Numbered from the stretch's first letter, positions 44,993 through 54,322 are shown. The stretch is DNA of 64,000 nt from G963668435 sp963668435 (GCA_963668435.2 CAXXSC010000001.1:434001-498000), one strand, 5' to 3'. Notes: generated from the sequence alone by a model not told the origin. Numbers and translations: made by a program.

Positions 44993-45151
44993 GTTTTGAG
45001 CGGCCTGTCTTGTCCGCGGGAACATGTGAGCGTAGCCGTGTATTTTTCTTGTTTTTTCGCAACTGTGGCTTGCATTCCATGATTTCAGATGTTTATTTAA
45101 TTTCAGTAAAGTTTGTGTCTTTCTTTCAAAACTTTTTCAGGAGAAGAAACA

Positions 45152-46354
45152 ATGATTGTCAGTGTTCTCAGGGATGTTTCACCGGTTGCCATGCTGCTCG
45201 GCTGCTGTATCGCCGTGTTCGCTATGGCCTCCTGTTCGGATCAGCCGGACCATGGTGGCTCGGCAGCCCCGCCCGCCAACAGCAACCAGGCGCTGCTCAA
45301 CGCCCTTGACGGTAATACCGAGGCTTTGGTGCTCGGCAATGCGGACGGCCCGCAGATCATTATCACCCCCGGACTCAGCGCCCGCGTGCTCGGTGCCGCC
45401 ATCGACGGTGCGAATGACGAGAATCTCATGTGGGTAGACGAGTCTGTACTGGACGGCTCCATGTTCGATAAAGAGCCGAGGTTCTGGAATGCCGGTGGTC
45501 TCAGGACCTGGACCGCGCCCGAGGACCTGTTCTTTGTCAATGCAGAGAAAGATGCGGACAGTTGGTTCGTTCCCTCCGAGCTCGACCCAAGGCCCTACGA
45601 GCTGATCTCAAAATCGGCTACCGAGGCCAGTTTCAAGGCTGATATCGATCTGCCCGCCAATATCGGCAAGACCTATCATATCACGCTCAAGAGAGACATT
45701 ACGCTTCTGACCGCCCCGCCTGCCGATGCCGGAAAACTTTCCTCCGCTATTGAGTACATGGGTGTTGCCAAAACGCATTCGCTGACCAACCGCGGCGATC
45801 TCGTTATCGGCGAGGACCTTCCCTATGTCTGTCTCTGGAGCCTGCTCCAGATCAATCCCGCCGGAACGACCATGGTGCCGGTCAAGGATGGTGTCGATCC
45901 GAAAAGCGCCTACCGCGAGTATTTCAATCCGCTGGGTGACCGTCTCTCTATCGCAAACAATATCATCTCGATCAAGATCGACGGCAAATACCGTCTCAAG
46001 ATCGGTGTCCGCCCCGATGCTGCGGGTGAGGGTATCGCATTCCTCCGCGACAATAAAGATGGCACGGGCATCCTGTTTGTCAAAGAATTCCCGGTTGATC
46101 CCGACGGTGTCTATGTTGACAAGCCCTGGGGTAAGCCAAGTGATTACGGCGATGCTGTCGAGCTTTATAACGATGATGGCAATATGGGAGGTTTCACCGA
46201 GATCGAGTGCCACGGCCCAGCACAGCGTCTGGCAAAAGGCGAGAGCCAGACCCATTCGCTCGAGCTGCACATGTTCCGCGGGCCGCTTGAGGAACTGAAG
46301 ACGATAGGGGCTTCACTTCTCGGCGCCGATCTGACCAAAGCTGTGTATTATTGA
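45152..46354 (+). CDS. Lipoprotein with a galactose-mutarotase-like beta-sandwich (uncertain)
   Basis: A 400-residue lipoprotein (lipobox MASC) whose start is fixed by AGGAGAAG. The mature part has features of large beta-sandwich proteins such as DUF4380/DUF6786: IIITPGLSARVLGAAIDG, RFWNAGGLRTWTAPEDLFF, KTYHITLKRDITL, LWSLLQINPAGTTMVPV and the ending FTEIECHGPAQRLAKGESQTHSLELHMF. In that superfamily the pattern IExHxP-x-L-x-PGE-x-H marks sugar-binding aldose-epimerase-like folds, which this tail resembles. The enzymatic role is unknown. A terminator follows directly. Confidence 0.6.
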   Translation: MIVSVLRDVSPVAMLLGCCIAVFAMASCSDQPDHGGSAAPPANSNQALLNALDGNTEALVLGNADGPQIIITPGLSARVLGAAIDGANDENLMWVDESVLDGSMFDKEPRFWNAGGLRTWTAPEDLFFVNAEKDADSWFVPSELDPRPYELISKSATEASFKADIDLPANIGKTYHITLKRDITLLTAPPADAGKLSSAIEYMGVAKTHSLTNRGDLVIGEDLPYVCLWSLLQINPAGTTMVPVKDGVDPKSAYREYFNPLGDRLSIANNIISIKIDGKYRLKIGVRPDAAGEGIAFLRDNKDGTGILFVKEFPVDPDGVYVDKPWGKPSDYGDAVELYNDDGNMGGFTEIECHGPAQRLAKGESQTHSLELHMFRGPLEELKTIGASLLGADLTKAVYY

Positions 46355-46375
46355 TAATTTAAAGACTGATTTTAC

Positions 46376-46411
46376 AAAGAGCGGGGTTGACACTCCGCTC
46401 TTTTTTTTCGG
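46376..46411 (+). terminator. Intrinsic terminator
   Basis: The stem AAAGAGCGG/CCGCTCTTT with a 9-base loop, then a run of T, 20 bases after the lipoprotein gene. Confidence 0.9.
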
Positions 46412-46451
46412 TTATCTGTCATATCAAGTGACAAAATGTCAGTTTTTACCC

Positions 46452-46512
46452 CAAAATCAGCGATTATTTTGCACTTGGATGCCGTTAAACAGGGCTATAA
46501 GTGCTGATTTTG
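46452..46512. repeat. Spaced inverted repeat in the TPR-gene upstream region
   Basis: CAAAATCAGC (46452-46461) and GCTGATTTTG (46503-46512) are perfect 10-bp arms 41 bases apart. They lie about 150 bases before the TPR gene, in a 300-base gene-free stretch that otherwise holds only the terminator on its left. They could be two operator half-sites; no regulator is known. Confidence 0.45.
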
Positions 46513-46660
46513 CATAATAAGTCGATATGGCATGATGTTAGCTTAATTTACTAAGAGTTAGTAATACAGTATATCCGGGAGAGTGACGATCTGACGATGT
46601 TTTCTACTCGCTTTCATCTTTTTATGCAGCACTGACTTCAGTTTTTCACCGGAGCTATTT

Positions 46661-48481
46661 ATGTGGTTAATAATTTTTATCCTCTCATTTTCTCTGTCGG
46701 CACAAGCCTCTGTTGACAGCCTGAAAACCGTTCTCGTAACAGCTGAAGGCCGTGAAAAAGTCGATATCCTGAACAGTCTTTCGGATGCGACCTACGGACT
46801 GTCGGCGCTCAATTACAAGGGAGATGCCGATCAGGGCATTGCCTATGCGGTCGAGGCGTCGGCTCTGGCTGAAAAACTGTCCTACACCCGAGGCCTTGCA
46901 ACGGCGCTGGTCAATGAGGGCTATTTACTGCATTTGACCGGGAAAACGGAGGAGGGTTTCGAAAAACTCGATACGTCTCTTTCTCTCTACGATAACAAAA
47001 AAGACAGGCTGACAGGGCTTGCCTACCTGTATATCAGCCGATGTCATAACAGGCTGGGGCGTAAGGAAAAATCTTTTGAAACAATGAAAGAGTCGTTCAG
47101 GTTATTGAGGGGGATCGACGAGTATGAGGATGCGACCTACGTGGCAAACAATATCGGCTGGAAATATTGGAAAATCAGCCAGTTCGACAGTGCTCTCGTG
47201 TATTATGACGATGCGCTCGAGTTGGCCGGTATTACAGGCGATATGGGAGACAAATCGAAAATCACCAATAATATCGGTGTCATCTATTACCAGACCGGTT
47301 ATTACGAAAAAGCGCTCGAGTATTTTTTCATGTCCCTGAAACTGTTTGAGGCGCAGGGGAAAAAATCGGGTATAGCACTGACAACCATAAGTATCGGCAA
47401 AGCGTACAATGATCTTGGCAAAACAGATGAGGCCCTGATCTATTTACAGGATGGGCTTGCTATTGGCCGAGAAATAAAGCATAACTATTCCATAGCCTAC
47501 GCCCTTAACAATCTTGGAGCTGTGTATGAGGTGACTGGCGATTTTGATGCTGCGCGCGAGTATTATCAGAATTCGCTTGCTTCCTACCGGGAGCAGGGCG
47601 ATGCCATGGGAATATCACAGACACTTAACGACCTGGGGAACCTGTATACCCTCATGGGCGATTATTCAACTGCGAACGAACTCCTGCTCGAGGCGCTGGA
47701 AAAATCGACAGAGATCGGGAATATGGAAAATCAGGCGGCGGCGTATTACCATCTGGGCAATAATTACCGTAAGACTCATGATAACGATCAGGCGCTGGCA
47801 TCATATCTGAAAAGCCTTGAGCTGAGCGGTAAAATCGGCAAGCGCGACCTGATGATGAATACATATTTCCAATTGTCCGAACTGTATAACGAGCAGGGCA
47901 GGTCGGCAAAGGCCCGTGAGACACTCAAGCATCATTTTGCATTGAAAGACAGTATACGCGACGAACAGGTGCTGCTGAAATCAAACCTTCTGAAACTTTC
48001 CTATGAAAGCGAGAAGAAAGAGCTGGAAAACAGGGTTCTCAGGCAGGAGAATGCCCAGCATCAAAGGATTATATACCGTAACAATATAATAATATTGATG
48101 TTCGGTGCTTTTCTGCTGACCACGGTTTTGCTGGTGGTTATGCTCTTTTTCATGTACCGGGACAAGAATATTGCTCTCGCGAAGATCCAGACATTTTCCC
48201 GTGAACTGGAAGTGAAGAACACGGCATTGCGGCAGGAAATCGAGGAACGCAGAAAAGCGGAATCGAAAGTCAAGATACTGAGCGGATTCATACCCATCTG
48301 CGCCTCATGCAAGAAAATACGCGATGACGAAGGGTACTGGACGCAGATAGAACAGTATATCAGAGACCACTCAGAGGCTGATTTCAGTCACGGAATCTGC
48401 CCTGACTGTATGGCAAAACTCTATCCCGAAATGGCGGACAAAGAGAGGGCGAAACGAACCCGAAACCATGGTTGGCACTGA
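46661..48481 (+). CDS. TPR-repeat membrane protein with C-terminal CASCKKIRDD zinc-like module
   Basis: A 606-residue protein. Signal peptide (SFSLSAQA), then about ten TPR repeats (for example KITNNIGVIYYQTGYYEKALEYF and ISQTLNDLGNLYTLMGDYSTANELL), a coiled-coil, one transmembrane segment (NIIILMFGAFLLTTVLLVVMLFFMY), a second short coiled-coil (LEVKNTALRQEIEERRKAE), and a cytosolic ending ICASCKKIRDDEGYWTQIEQYI...GICPDCMAKLYPE. That ending is the Cys-rich module seen at the C-terminus of many response regulators. The layout is that of a TPR sensor histidine kinase with the kinase core replaced by the Cys module. The start is supported by CCGGAG upstream. Confidence 0.75.
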   Translation: MWLIIFILSFSLSAQASVDSLKTVLVTAEGREKVDILNSLSDATYGLSALNYKGDADQGIAYAVEASALAEKLSYTRGLATALVNEGYLLHLTGKTEEGFEKLDTSLSLYDNKKDRLTGLAYLYISRCHNRLGRKEKSFETMKESFRLLRGIDEYEDATYVANNIGWKYWKISQFDSALVYYDDALELAGITGDMGDKSKITNNIGVIYYQTGYYEKALEYFFMSLKLFEAQGKKSGIALTTISIGKAYNDLGKTDEALIYLQDGLAIGREIKHNYSIAYALNNLGAVYEVTGDFDAAREYYQNSLASYREQGDAMGISQTLNDLGNLYTLMGDYSTANELLLEALEKSTEIGNMENQAAAYYHLGNNYRKTHDNDQALASYLKSLELSGKIGKRDLMMNTYFQLSELYNEQGRSAKARETLKHHFALKDSIRDEQVLLKSNLLKLSYESEKKELENRVLRQENAQHQRIIYRNNIIILMFGAFLLTTVLLVVMLFFMYRDKNIALAKIQTFSRELEVKNTALRQEIEERRKAESKVKILSGFIPICASCKKIRDDEGYWTQIEQYIRDHSEADFSHGICPDCMAKLYPEMADKERAKRTRNHGWH

Positions 48482-48519
48482 CGCTGCCAGTCAGCGTATG
48501 ACTACATTCGAGAAAAGTG

Positions 48520-48552
48520 AACGGGGAATGCCGGACAATGGTATTCCCCGTT
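48520..48552. terminator. Hairpin between converging genes
   Basis: AACGGGGAAT pairs with ATTCCCCGTT around a 13-base loop, between the TPR gene and the 3' end of metE. The T-tract is weak. Confidence 0.6.
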
Positions 48553-48570
48553 CTATTACAGACAGTCAAC

Positions 48571-50859
48571 TCATTGTTGCGTGCTGTATTCAGCCCTGAG
48601 TTTATGTGCCGCCTCGATCATGTTTCTCAGCGAGGGCATGACCTCATCCCAGGTTCGTGTTTTAAGGCCACAGTCTGGATTGATCCAGAGACGTTCCGGG
48701 GGCAGTATCCCTGCGGCCTTTTCGAGCAGCTGGACCATTTCCTCCGAGCTGGGAACACGCGGGCTGTGGATGTCATAGACACCGGGTCCTATCTCGTTCG
48801 GGTATTCGTACTGCCTGAACGCGTCGAGAAGCTCCATGTTGCTCCGGCTTGCCTCGATACTGATAACATCGGCATCGAGCGAGGCGATTTCCCGGACTAT
48901 CTCGTTGAACTCGCAGTAACACATGTGAGTATGGATCTGTGTGCTGTCGGCAACACCGGCGGAAGCCAGCCGGAAGCATTCCGCGGCCCACCGGTAATAA
49001 TCCTGACGGGAATCCTCCTTGATCGGGGCGATTTCCCGGAATGCCGGCTCATCGATCTGGATGACCGAAATTCCCGCTTTTTCAAGGTCCATGACCTCGT
49101 CGCGCAGGGCAAGTGCGATCTGGAGGCAGGTATCGCGGCGGGATTGGTCGTTGCGCTCGAAACTCCACGCAAGGATCGTCACCGGCCCGGTGAGCATACC
49201 CTTGACCGGCTTGTCTGTCAGTGATGAGGCGTAGGCAATCCAGTCGACACTGACAGCTTCGGGCCGGGAAACATCGCCGTAAATAATCGGCGGCTTGACA
49301 CAGCGTGTCCCGTAACTCTGAACCCAGCCCTGTTCGGTGAAACAGAAGCCGTCGAATTGTTCGCCAAAATACTCCACCATGTCGTTTCGTTCAGCCTCGC
49401 CGTGGACAAGCACATCGAGTCCGAGCTCTTCCTGACGGCGGATACAGTCCTCAATGTATTCTTTCATGGACGATTCGTACACATCCCGGCTGAGTTTGCC
49501 GACACGATACTGCCTTCTTGTCCGGCGAAGTTCCCCTGTCTGCGGGAAAGAACCGATCGTCGTTGTCGGGAAAAGAGGCAGTTCCAGCTTTTCGGCGACA
49601 GAATCCTTTCTTTCACTGTATGGTTTCGAACGGAAGAACATATCCTCTGAAAGAGCCGCCATTCTCTCGCGCACATCGGTATTTTTCAGGTCCGGATGCG
49701 ACTGCCTGCTCCAGAGGGCGGCCCTTGCCGCTTCGAGCTCGCTGCCGGTATCCCGCTTTGAGATGAGCGTATCGCGGATGATCCCGGTTTCCCGGCATTT
49801 CTGGACAGCGAATGCGAGCCATGACTGAATCGTGCAGTCCAGCGCTGTTTCGTCGGCGATATCGATGGGAACGTGCAGGAGCGGGCATGAAGGCGCGATC
49901 ATGATCCTGTCGCTGCCGAGTTTGTCCACGGCTTTTCCCGCCGCCGCCAGTACCTTGTCGAGATCGGCACGCCAGATATTCCTGCCATCAATGAGGCCGA
50001 GCGAGATACCGGCGCCGTTTTTCAGTGATGACATGATATTTTCGGCTTCTTCGGGAGCGCGGACACAGTCGATGTGAACGAAGTCTACGGGCAGATTTTC
50101 AACGATATCGAGATTGTGGGCGATACCGTCGAAATAACAGGCGAGCAGGATTTTGGCTGAACCGGCATGTTTCCTGACCGCATTGAACGCCTGCTCATAG
50201 CGTGCTTTCATTTCAGGCGCGAGGGAGGTGACGAGTAAGGGCTCGTCTATCTGAATCCATTCACAGTTTTCAGCAGCATCCGCGACTATGCCGCAGTAAG
50301 CCTCCAGCATCGAATCGAAAAGTTCCCACTTGTCAAATCCATCATGCGCCGCTTTCCCCAGTGCCATGAAAGTCACAGGGCCGGGAAGGACCGCTTTGGG
50401 TGTGAATCCTGCCGTTTTTGCCTCGCCGATATGGTCGATCAGCGGGTGACGTTTTGTTTTAAACTGCATGCCGGGGTAGAATTCCGGGACTATGTAATGA
50501 TAGTTCGTGTCGAACCATTTGGTCATTTCCATCGGCGCAATGTCCGGCAGAGAACTGTCGCCGCGCGCCATGAGGAAATAGCGGTCGAGATCGCTCATGT
50601 TTTCAGCACTGTCGAAACGTGGAGGTATGGCACCTAGGGCGCAGCTCAAGTCGAGTATCTGATCGTAGAATGAAAAATCACCGGCCGGAACGAGGTCGAT
50701 GCCGTTCTGGCTCTGCATCTGCCAGTGTTCCCGGCGGAGGGAGCCTGCGATATCGGCAAGCTCTTTGGGGGAGATATCTTTTTTCCAGTAGGATTCGATG
50801 GAACGTTTCAGTTTACGGTTTTTCCCGATTCGGGGAAAACCGAGCGTGTGAGTCAGCAT
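48571..50859 (-). CDS. metE: Cobalamin-independent methionine synthase
   Basis: A 762-residue enzyme that moves the methyl group from methyltetrahydropteroyl-triglutamate to homocysteine. The N-terminal domain begins LTHTLGFPRIGKNRKLKRSIESYWK. The C-terminal catalytic domain has TTTIGSFPQTGELRR, LVHGEAERNDMVEYFGEQ, zinc ligands in HTHMCYCEF (His, Cys), Glu in ISIEASRSNMELL and Cys in NPDCGLKTR. The length is normal. The ATG at 50859 follows AAGGAGGAG; upstream frame is leader. The gene has a promoter about 260 bases away and an unusual leader with a mini-ORF. Confidence 0.96.
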   Translation of the reverse strand: MLTHTLGFPRIGKNRKLKRSIESYWKKDISPKELADIAGSLRREHWQMQSQNGIDLVPAGDFSFYDQILDLSCALGAIPPRFDSAENMSDLDRYFLMARGDSSLPDIAPMEMTKWFDTNYHYIVPEFYPGMQFKTKRHPLIDHIGEAKTAGFTPKAVLPGPVTFMALGKAAHDGFDKWELFDSMLEAYCGIVADAAENCEWIQIDEPLLVTSLAPEMKARYEQAFNAVRKHAGSAKILLACYFDGIAHNLDIVENLPVDFVHIDCVRAPEEAENIMSSLKNGAGISLGLIDGRNIWRADLDKVLAAAGKAVDKLGSDRIMIAPSCPLLHVPIDIADETALDCTIQSWLAFAVQKCRETGIIRDTLISKRDTGSELEAARAALWSRQSHPDLKNTDVRERMAALSEDMFFRSKPYSERKDSVAEKLELPLFPTTTIGSFPQTGELRRTRRQYRVGKLSRDVYESSMKEYIEDCIRRQEELGLDVLVHGEAERNDMVEYFGEQFDGFCFTEQGWVQSYGTRCVKPPIIYGDVSRPEAVSVDWIAYASSLTDKPVKGMLTGPVTILAWSFERNDQSRRDTCLQIALALRDEVMDLEKAGISVIQIDEPAFREIAPIKEDSRQDYYRWAAECFRLASAGVADSTQIHTHMCYCEFNEIVREIASLDADVISIEASRSNMELLDAFRQYEYPNEIGPGVYDIHSPRVPSSEEMVQLLEKAAGILPPERLWINPDCGLKTRTWDEVMPSLRNMIEAAHKLRAEYSTQQ

Positions 50860-51017
50860 TATGCTCCTCCTTTTTCGTTTCCTGGTTAATGACGGTGACC
50901 ACTGATAATGAAAGTAGAAAAACGTCATATCGCGGAAACGGGCGGCCTTCATACTCCGTGATGGAGAAGTGGAAAGAGCATTGCTGAGGCTCCACGATAT
51001 ATGTCGAAGTCTGGTTC

Positions 51018-51053
51018 TTAGGTCATAAATACCTCCTCTTTATGTGTTTGCAT
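51018..51053 (-). promoter_or_regulatory. Mini-ORF in the metE leader
   Basis: Inside the metE leader an 11-codon frame (MQTHKEEVFMT) ends at TAA. Within it the strongest Shine-Dalgarno of the region, GAGGAGGT, precedes an internal ATG-ACC-TAA. Translation or ribosome stalling here could affect metE expression; no known riboswitch consensus was found around it. Confidence 0.4.
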
Positions 51054-51119
51054 ACTGCCATTTCGCCGCATGTGACGAACGGTCCACAGTCGCGCTGTGA
51101 GCAGTATTTTAGATTGAAC

Positions 51120-51148
51120 TATATAAACTATTTCGATGACAGTGGCAA
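51120..51148 (-). promoter_or_regulatory. Putative metE promoter
   Basis: TTGCCA (51148-51143), a 17-base spacer and TATATA (51125-51120) on the minus strand. The predicted start near 51113 gives a 5' leader of about 255 bases, which accounts for the 390-base gene-free stretch between metE and the SASA esterase gene. Confidence 0.5.
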
Positions 51149-51251
51149 GTATAAATGGCTTTTCGGGGTGAAAATACGCATCTGCCTGTCTGAAAAGGCA
51201 TGTCATTCCCGTTCAATCAGCATTGTGATAAAATCGATCGGCCAAAGACTA

Positions 51252-52010
51252 TCAGCGATCGAGCAGTTTTGCCATGGCATCGGCATAGCGTTCGCCGAAA
51301 ATCCTCATGCTCTTTGTGTCGAAATGCCAGTTGTCGGTGGTTTCGAGCCCGTCCGAATTGACATATGCTGTTCCCGGAACATTGTCCGGAAGTTCGGCTA
51401 TCTGCTTGTTGACCGCCCAGTCCTCGCTTTTCCGTACCTGTCCCGCGACAAACGGCAGGCCGGGCATACCGAGGTCCTCGCGGAGGTTTTCGATGAGACG
51501 TTCGATCTTGAGATGATAATCGGTATCGTCGCGATTGGCCTCGCCCTGGTGCCAGAGTATGCCTGCGAGTGTGCCGGAACGCGCGGCCTGACGCATCCTT
51601 GCCACAGCCTCGTCGTAGAGAAACTCACCGCGTTCCCACTCGTCGATATTCGTGCCGCCGCGCGCGCAGCTGACAATGCCGATGGTCGCGTCTGGTTTCA
51701 TCCCCGCCATTTTCCGTGCGAATGTGTAGCCGGGATTGAGACGCTGCATGCCCATTTCCTTGCGATAGCGTGAATAGCGGTTCAGCGGGTTTTTCAGCGG
51801 TTCCCAGTCACCGTGGTCGGTAAAGAGCTCACAGCGTTCCGGTATGGCCTCGTCCTCTGCCAGTATCTCGGCACGGCCTGCCATGTTCGATTGTCCGATC
51901 AGGAGGAATACCATACGGTTGGCGCTGTTATTGTCGGCGGCCACGGATTGCGCCGCTGTCAGAATGGTCATAATTATCGTGGAGACTGCGAGTGAAGCCG
52001 CGATTTTCAT
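51252..52010 (-). CDS. Secreted SASA-domain esterase (sialate O-acetylesterase-like)
   Basis: A 252-residue exported SGNH-type hydrolase. Signal peptide (ending AQSVAA), then FLLIGQSNMAGRAE (block I, nucleophile Ser in GQSN), CARGGTNIDEW (block II Gly), GILWHQGEANRDDTDYH (block III) and a C-terminal LETTDNWHFDTKSMRIFGERYADA with the catalytic His. This SASA/DUF303 branch removes O-acetyl groups from sialic acids or plant polysaccharides. GGACAGG stands before the ATG. It lies between metE and a methyltransferase-fold gene, all on the minus strand, with no clear operon. Confidence 0.85.
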   Translation of the reverse strand: MKIAASLAVSTIIMTILTAAQSVAADNNSANRMVFLLIGQSNMAGRAEILAEDEAIPERCELFTDHGDWEPLKNPLNRYSRYRKEMGMQRLNPGYTFARKMAGMKPDATIGIVSCARGGTNIDEWERGEFLYDEAVARMRQAARSGTLAGILWHQGEANRDDTDYHLKIERLIENLREDLGMPGLPFVAGQVRKSEDWAVNKQIAELPDNVPGTAYVNSDGLETTDNWHFDTKSMRIFGERYADAMAKLLDR

Positions 52011-52088
52011 GTGCCTGTCCTTTCACGCTGTTGGATGTGTTCTGATATCATAGCAAAAAGTGCCGTGCAAGGCAAGGACCTGTCAATA

Positions 52089-52964
52089 TTAATGACAAAC
52101 AGAGGTCACTGTCAGCGGATCGCGGACCGGCATCCAGCGGTACTCGAGCTCTTTGCCATCCTCGGTGACATTCATGCTGCCCTCGATTGTGTTGCCCTCG
52201 ACAATACCGTTGAAGGCCATCGAATTCTCTGCGTTGTCTTCATGTATGCCGATAGTCAGCGATATCTCCGTGCCGTTCATCGTACCCTCGACAATCGGGT
52301 ACTCACTTTCCTCTGTCAGGAGCGAGCCTGTAATATTCTGAAAATTCTGCCGGATTATCATCCGGTAGCTTTTTTTGAGCATTCCGGCGGGAACACTCCA
52401 TTCCCAGTTGCCGCTCGCGTTGGCAGGCATGGTCCAGCAGAAAAGCTTGTGCGTATATGTTTCACCGGGAATTTCACAGTAGTCATCGGGTGCCCAGTCT
52501 TTCATGCCGTAATTATGGGAAACGATCCGTGTCCCGGGACTGAGCTCCTGAAACAGTTTCGGACGTAGTTTGAGGTTGAACCGGGTCATGAGATAGATTG
52601 AAATGACAGTCGCCGGGCGAAGGTCCAGTTCAAAAAGATCGCCTTCGACAAATTTCACCTGATTGGTGACTCCGGCCTTGAGAGCTTTTTTCCTGCTCTC
52701 CACGATTCTTTCCGGATCGATATCCACTCCCAGACCGCGTGCGCCGAATTCTTTCGCTGCCATCACGACCACACGGCCGTCACCGCAGCCGAGATCAAAC
52801 AGAAAGTCATTCTGGTGAATGTCGACCATATCGAGCATTTCCCGTACCACGTGCATCGGTGTCACCACAAATGGAATATCGAGACGGTTATCCACCTGTT
52901 GCGACAGCGCTCCGCCCGGGACGAGCAAAATCAGCGCGAGACTTTTCAGGAGTCGCAGTTTCAT
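52089..52964 (-). CDS. Exported SAM-methyltransferase-fold protein
   Basis: The start at 52964 is set by GGAAAGGAAGCGG and a clean signal peptide (MKLRLLKSLALILLVPGGALSQ). The mature 270 residues are a class I methyltransferase: FLFDLGCGDGRVVVMAAKEFGARGLGVDIDPERI (motif I and the acidic residue), FVEGDLFELDL (motif II) and a beta-strand core, then a C-terminal beta-rich extension. SAM is cytosolic, so a signal peptide here is odd: the enzyme may stay in the inner membrane facing inwards, or the fold may have been re-used. It is 17 bases downstream of the APC permease gene and probably co-transcribed with it. Confidence 0.72.
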   Translation of the reverse strand: MKLRLLKSLALILLVPGGALSQQVDNRLDIPFVVTPMHVVREMLDMVDIHQNDFLFDLGCGDGRVVVMAAKEFGARGLGVDIDPERIVESRKKALKAGVTNQVKFVEGDLFELDLRPATVISIYLMTRFNLKLRPKLFQELSPGTRIVSHNYGMKDWAPDDYCEIPGETYTHKLFCWTMPANASGNWEWSVPAGMLKKSYRMIIRQNFQNITGSLLTEESEYPIVEGTMNGTEISLTIGIHEDNAENSMAFNGIVEGNTIEGSMNVTEDGKELEYRWMPVRDPLTVTSVCH

Positions 52965-52981
52965 GGTTTCCGCTTCCTTTC

Positions 52982-54322
52982 CTAAGCGTCTGGTGGATCT
53001 GTACGGCTGCCGAATAGAAGAAGAGGTATGCCGGCGACAAGCACGGCTGCTGAAAGCAAAGCTCCGCGGCCGGTATAGACGATACTCGAATAGAGCATGT
53101 AGAGGCATGAAAGCGAGAACAGGGCGGGGACAAACGGATAGAGCGGCACCGGAAACGGCCGCTTTGTTCCCCGGTCACGATACCGCAGTATGAACAGCGA
53201 CAGCCCGCTCAGGAGAAAAAAGAGCCAGAATGCCGGTGCTGTGTAATCGACCATCGCCACAAAACCGCTCCTCGTTCCCGCACCGAAAAAGATCAGTACG
53301 ATGGTCATACCCGCGAGAAAGATCAAGGCATTGACCGGTGTGCCTTTTTTGCTTTCCCATACACCGAGGACCGTGAACGCCGCTTGTTTCCGTCCGAGCG
53401 AGTATATTGTCCTCGCACTGGTGATAATAACACCATTCATCGAGCTGAGGGCCGCGAAAGCGATAAGGAGGCTGCTCGCCGCGGCGCTGCCTCTGCCGAA
53501 TATTTTTCCCATTGCATCGGCGGCGACAGTATCCGATCCCGCAACTCCTGCATGGCCCAGAATCCTGAAATAGCCGTAATTCACCGCTATATAGACCGCC
53601 GTTATCACCGAAATACTAATCAAAAGCACTCTGAGCATATTCCGCCCCGGATTGTCAACCTCGCCCGAAAGATATGCCGCCTCATTCCAGCCGCCGTATG
53701 TGAGCAGTACGAAAATCATGGCGTTTCCCGGCGAAACCGCACTGAACGATCCGCCGCCGTTTTGATGTACTCCGCTGAAAAGCGGCGCTACAATGGCAAA
53801 GAGGAGCAGACATGCCACGATCAGTGTGGTCATGTATTTCTGAGCGCTCACGCCGGGCCTGATCCCGGCAATGTTCAGCGCTGTCAGGAGTACAACCGAA
53901 ATGATACCCCAAATAGCCGGAGAATTTTCACCCAGCGGCGCGACAGTACTGAGATAGTCACCGACTATGAATGCCCACATCGCTATCGAGCCTGTCTGGA
54001 TCACTGTCATGCGGGCCCAGACGAAAAGGAATCCCGTGGAGTCGCCGTAGGCACGTACGAGATAATGGTAATCTCCTCCGACATGGGGATAGGTCCCGGC
54101 GAGTTCGGCATAGACAAGGGCACCGCACAGTGTGATCAGGCCGCCAGCGAGCCAGAACAGGAGCGCCATTGCCGATCCGCCCGACATGGATGCGACGAGC
54201 GACGGTGTTCTGAATATTCCCGCGCCGATTACGACACCGACACAGACAGCGACCGCATCCCCGACAGACAACGACTTACCCGGCAGGCCGGAACTTTCTT
54301 CGGAATGCTGCTCTTTTATCAT
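52982..54322 (-). CDS. APC-family amino-acid permease
   Basis: A 446-residue inner-membrane transporter with about twelve hydrophobic segments. It opens with VGDAVAVCVGVVIGAGIFRTPSLVA (the conserved GxxIGxGIF unwound helix 1) and has YAELAGTYPHVGGDYHYLVRAYG in helix 3. YGGWNEAAYLSGEVDNPGRNMLRVLL in helix 6 is typical of LAT/amino-acid-polyamine permeases. The substrate cannot be told. The Shine-Dalgarno is weak. It starts a small unit with the exported methyltransferase-fold gene. Confidence 0.88.
   Translation of the reverse strand: MIKEQHSEESSGLPGKSLSVGDAVAVCVGVVIGAGIFRTPSLVASMSGGSAMALLFWLAGGLITLCGALVYAELAGTYPHVGGDYHYLVRAYGDSTGFLFVWARMTVIQTGSIAMWAFIVGDYLSTVAPLGENSPAIWGIISVVLLTALNIAGIRPGVSAQKYMTTLIVACLLLFAIVAPLFSGVHQNGGGSFSAVSPGNAMIFVLLTYGGWNEAAYLSGEVDNPGRNMLRVLLISISVITAVYIAVNYGYFRILGHAGVAGSDTVAADAMGKIFGRGSAAASSLLIAFAALSSMNGVIITSARTIYSLGRKQAAFTVLGVWESKKGTPVNALIFLAGMTIVLIFFGAGTRSGFVAMVDYTAPAFWLFFLLSGLSLFILRYRDRGTKRPFPVPLYPFVPALFSLSCLYMLYSSIVYTGRGALLSAAVLVAGIPLLLFGSRTDPPDA

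Noticed and set aside
50813..50995. 60-codon GTG frame across the metE start as a leader peptide
   Set aside because: No convincing ribosome-binding site, no methionine-rich or regulatory pattern, and it overlaps the metE coding start in another frame.
51130..51160. GCCACTGT-like bases upstream of metE, recalling a cobalamin riboswitch
   Set aside because: The rest of the riboswitch core is absent; the bases overlap the predicted -35 box.
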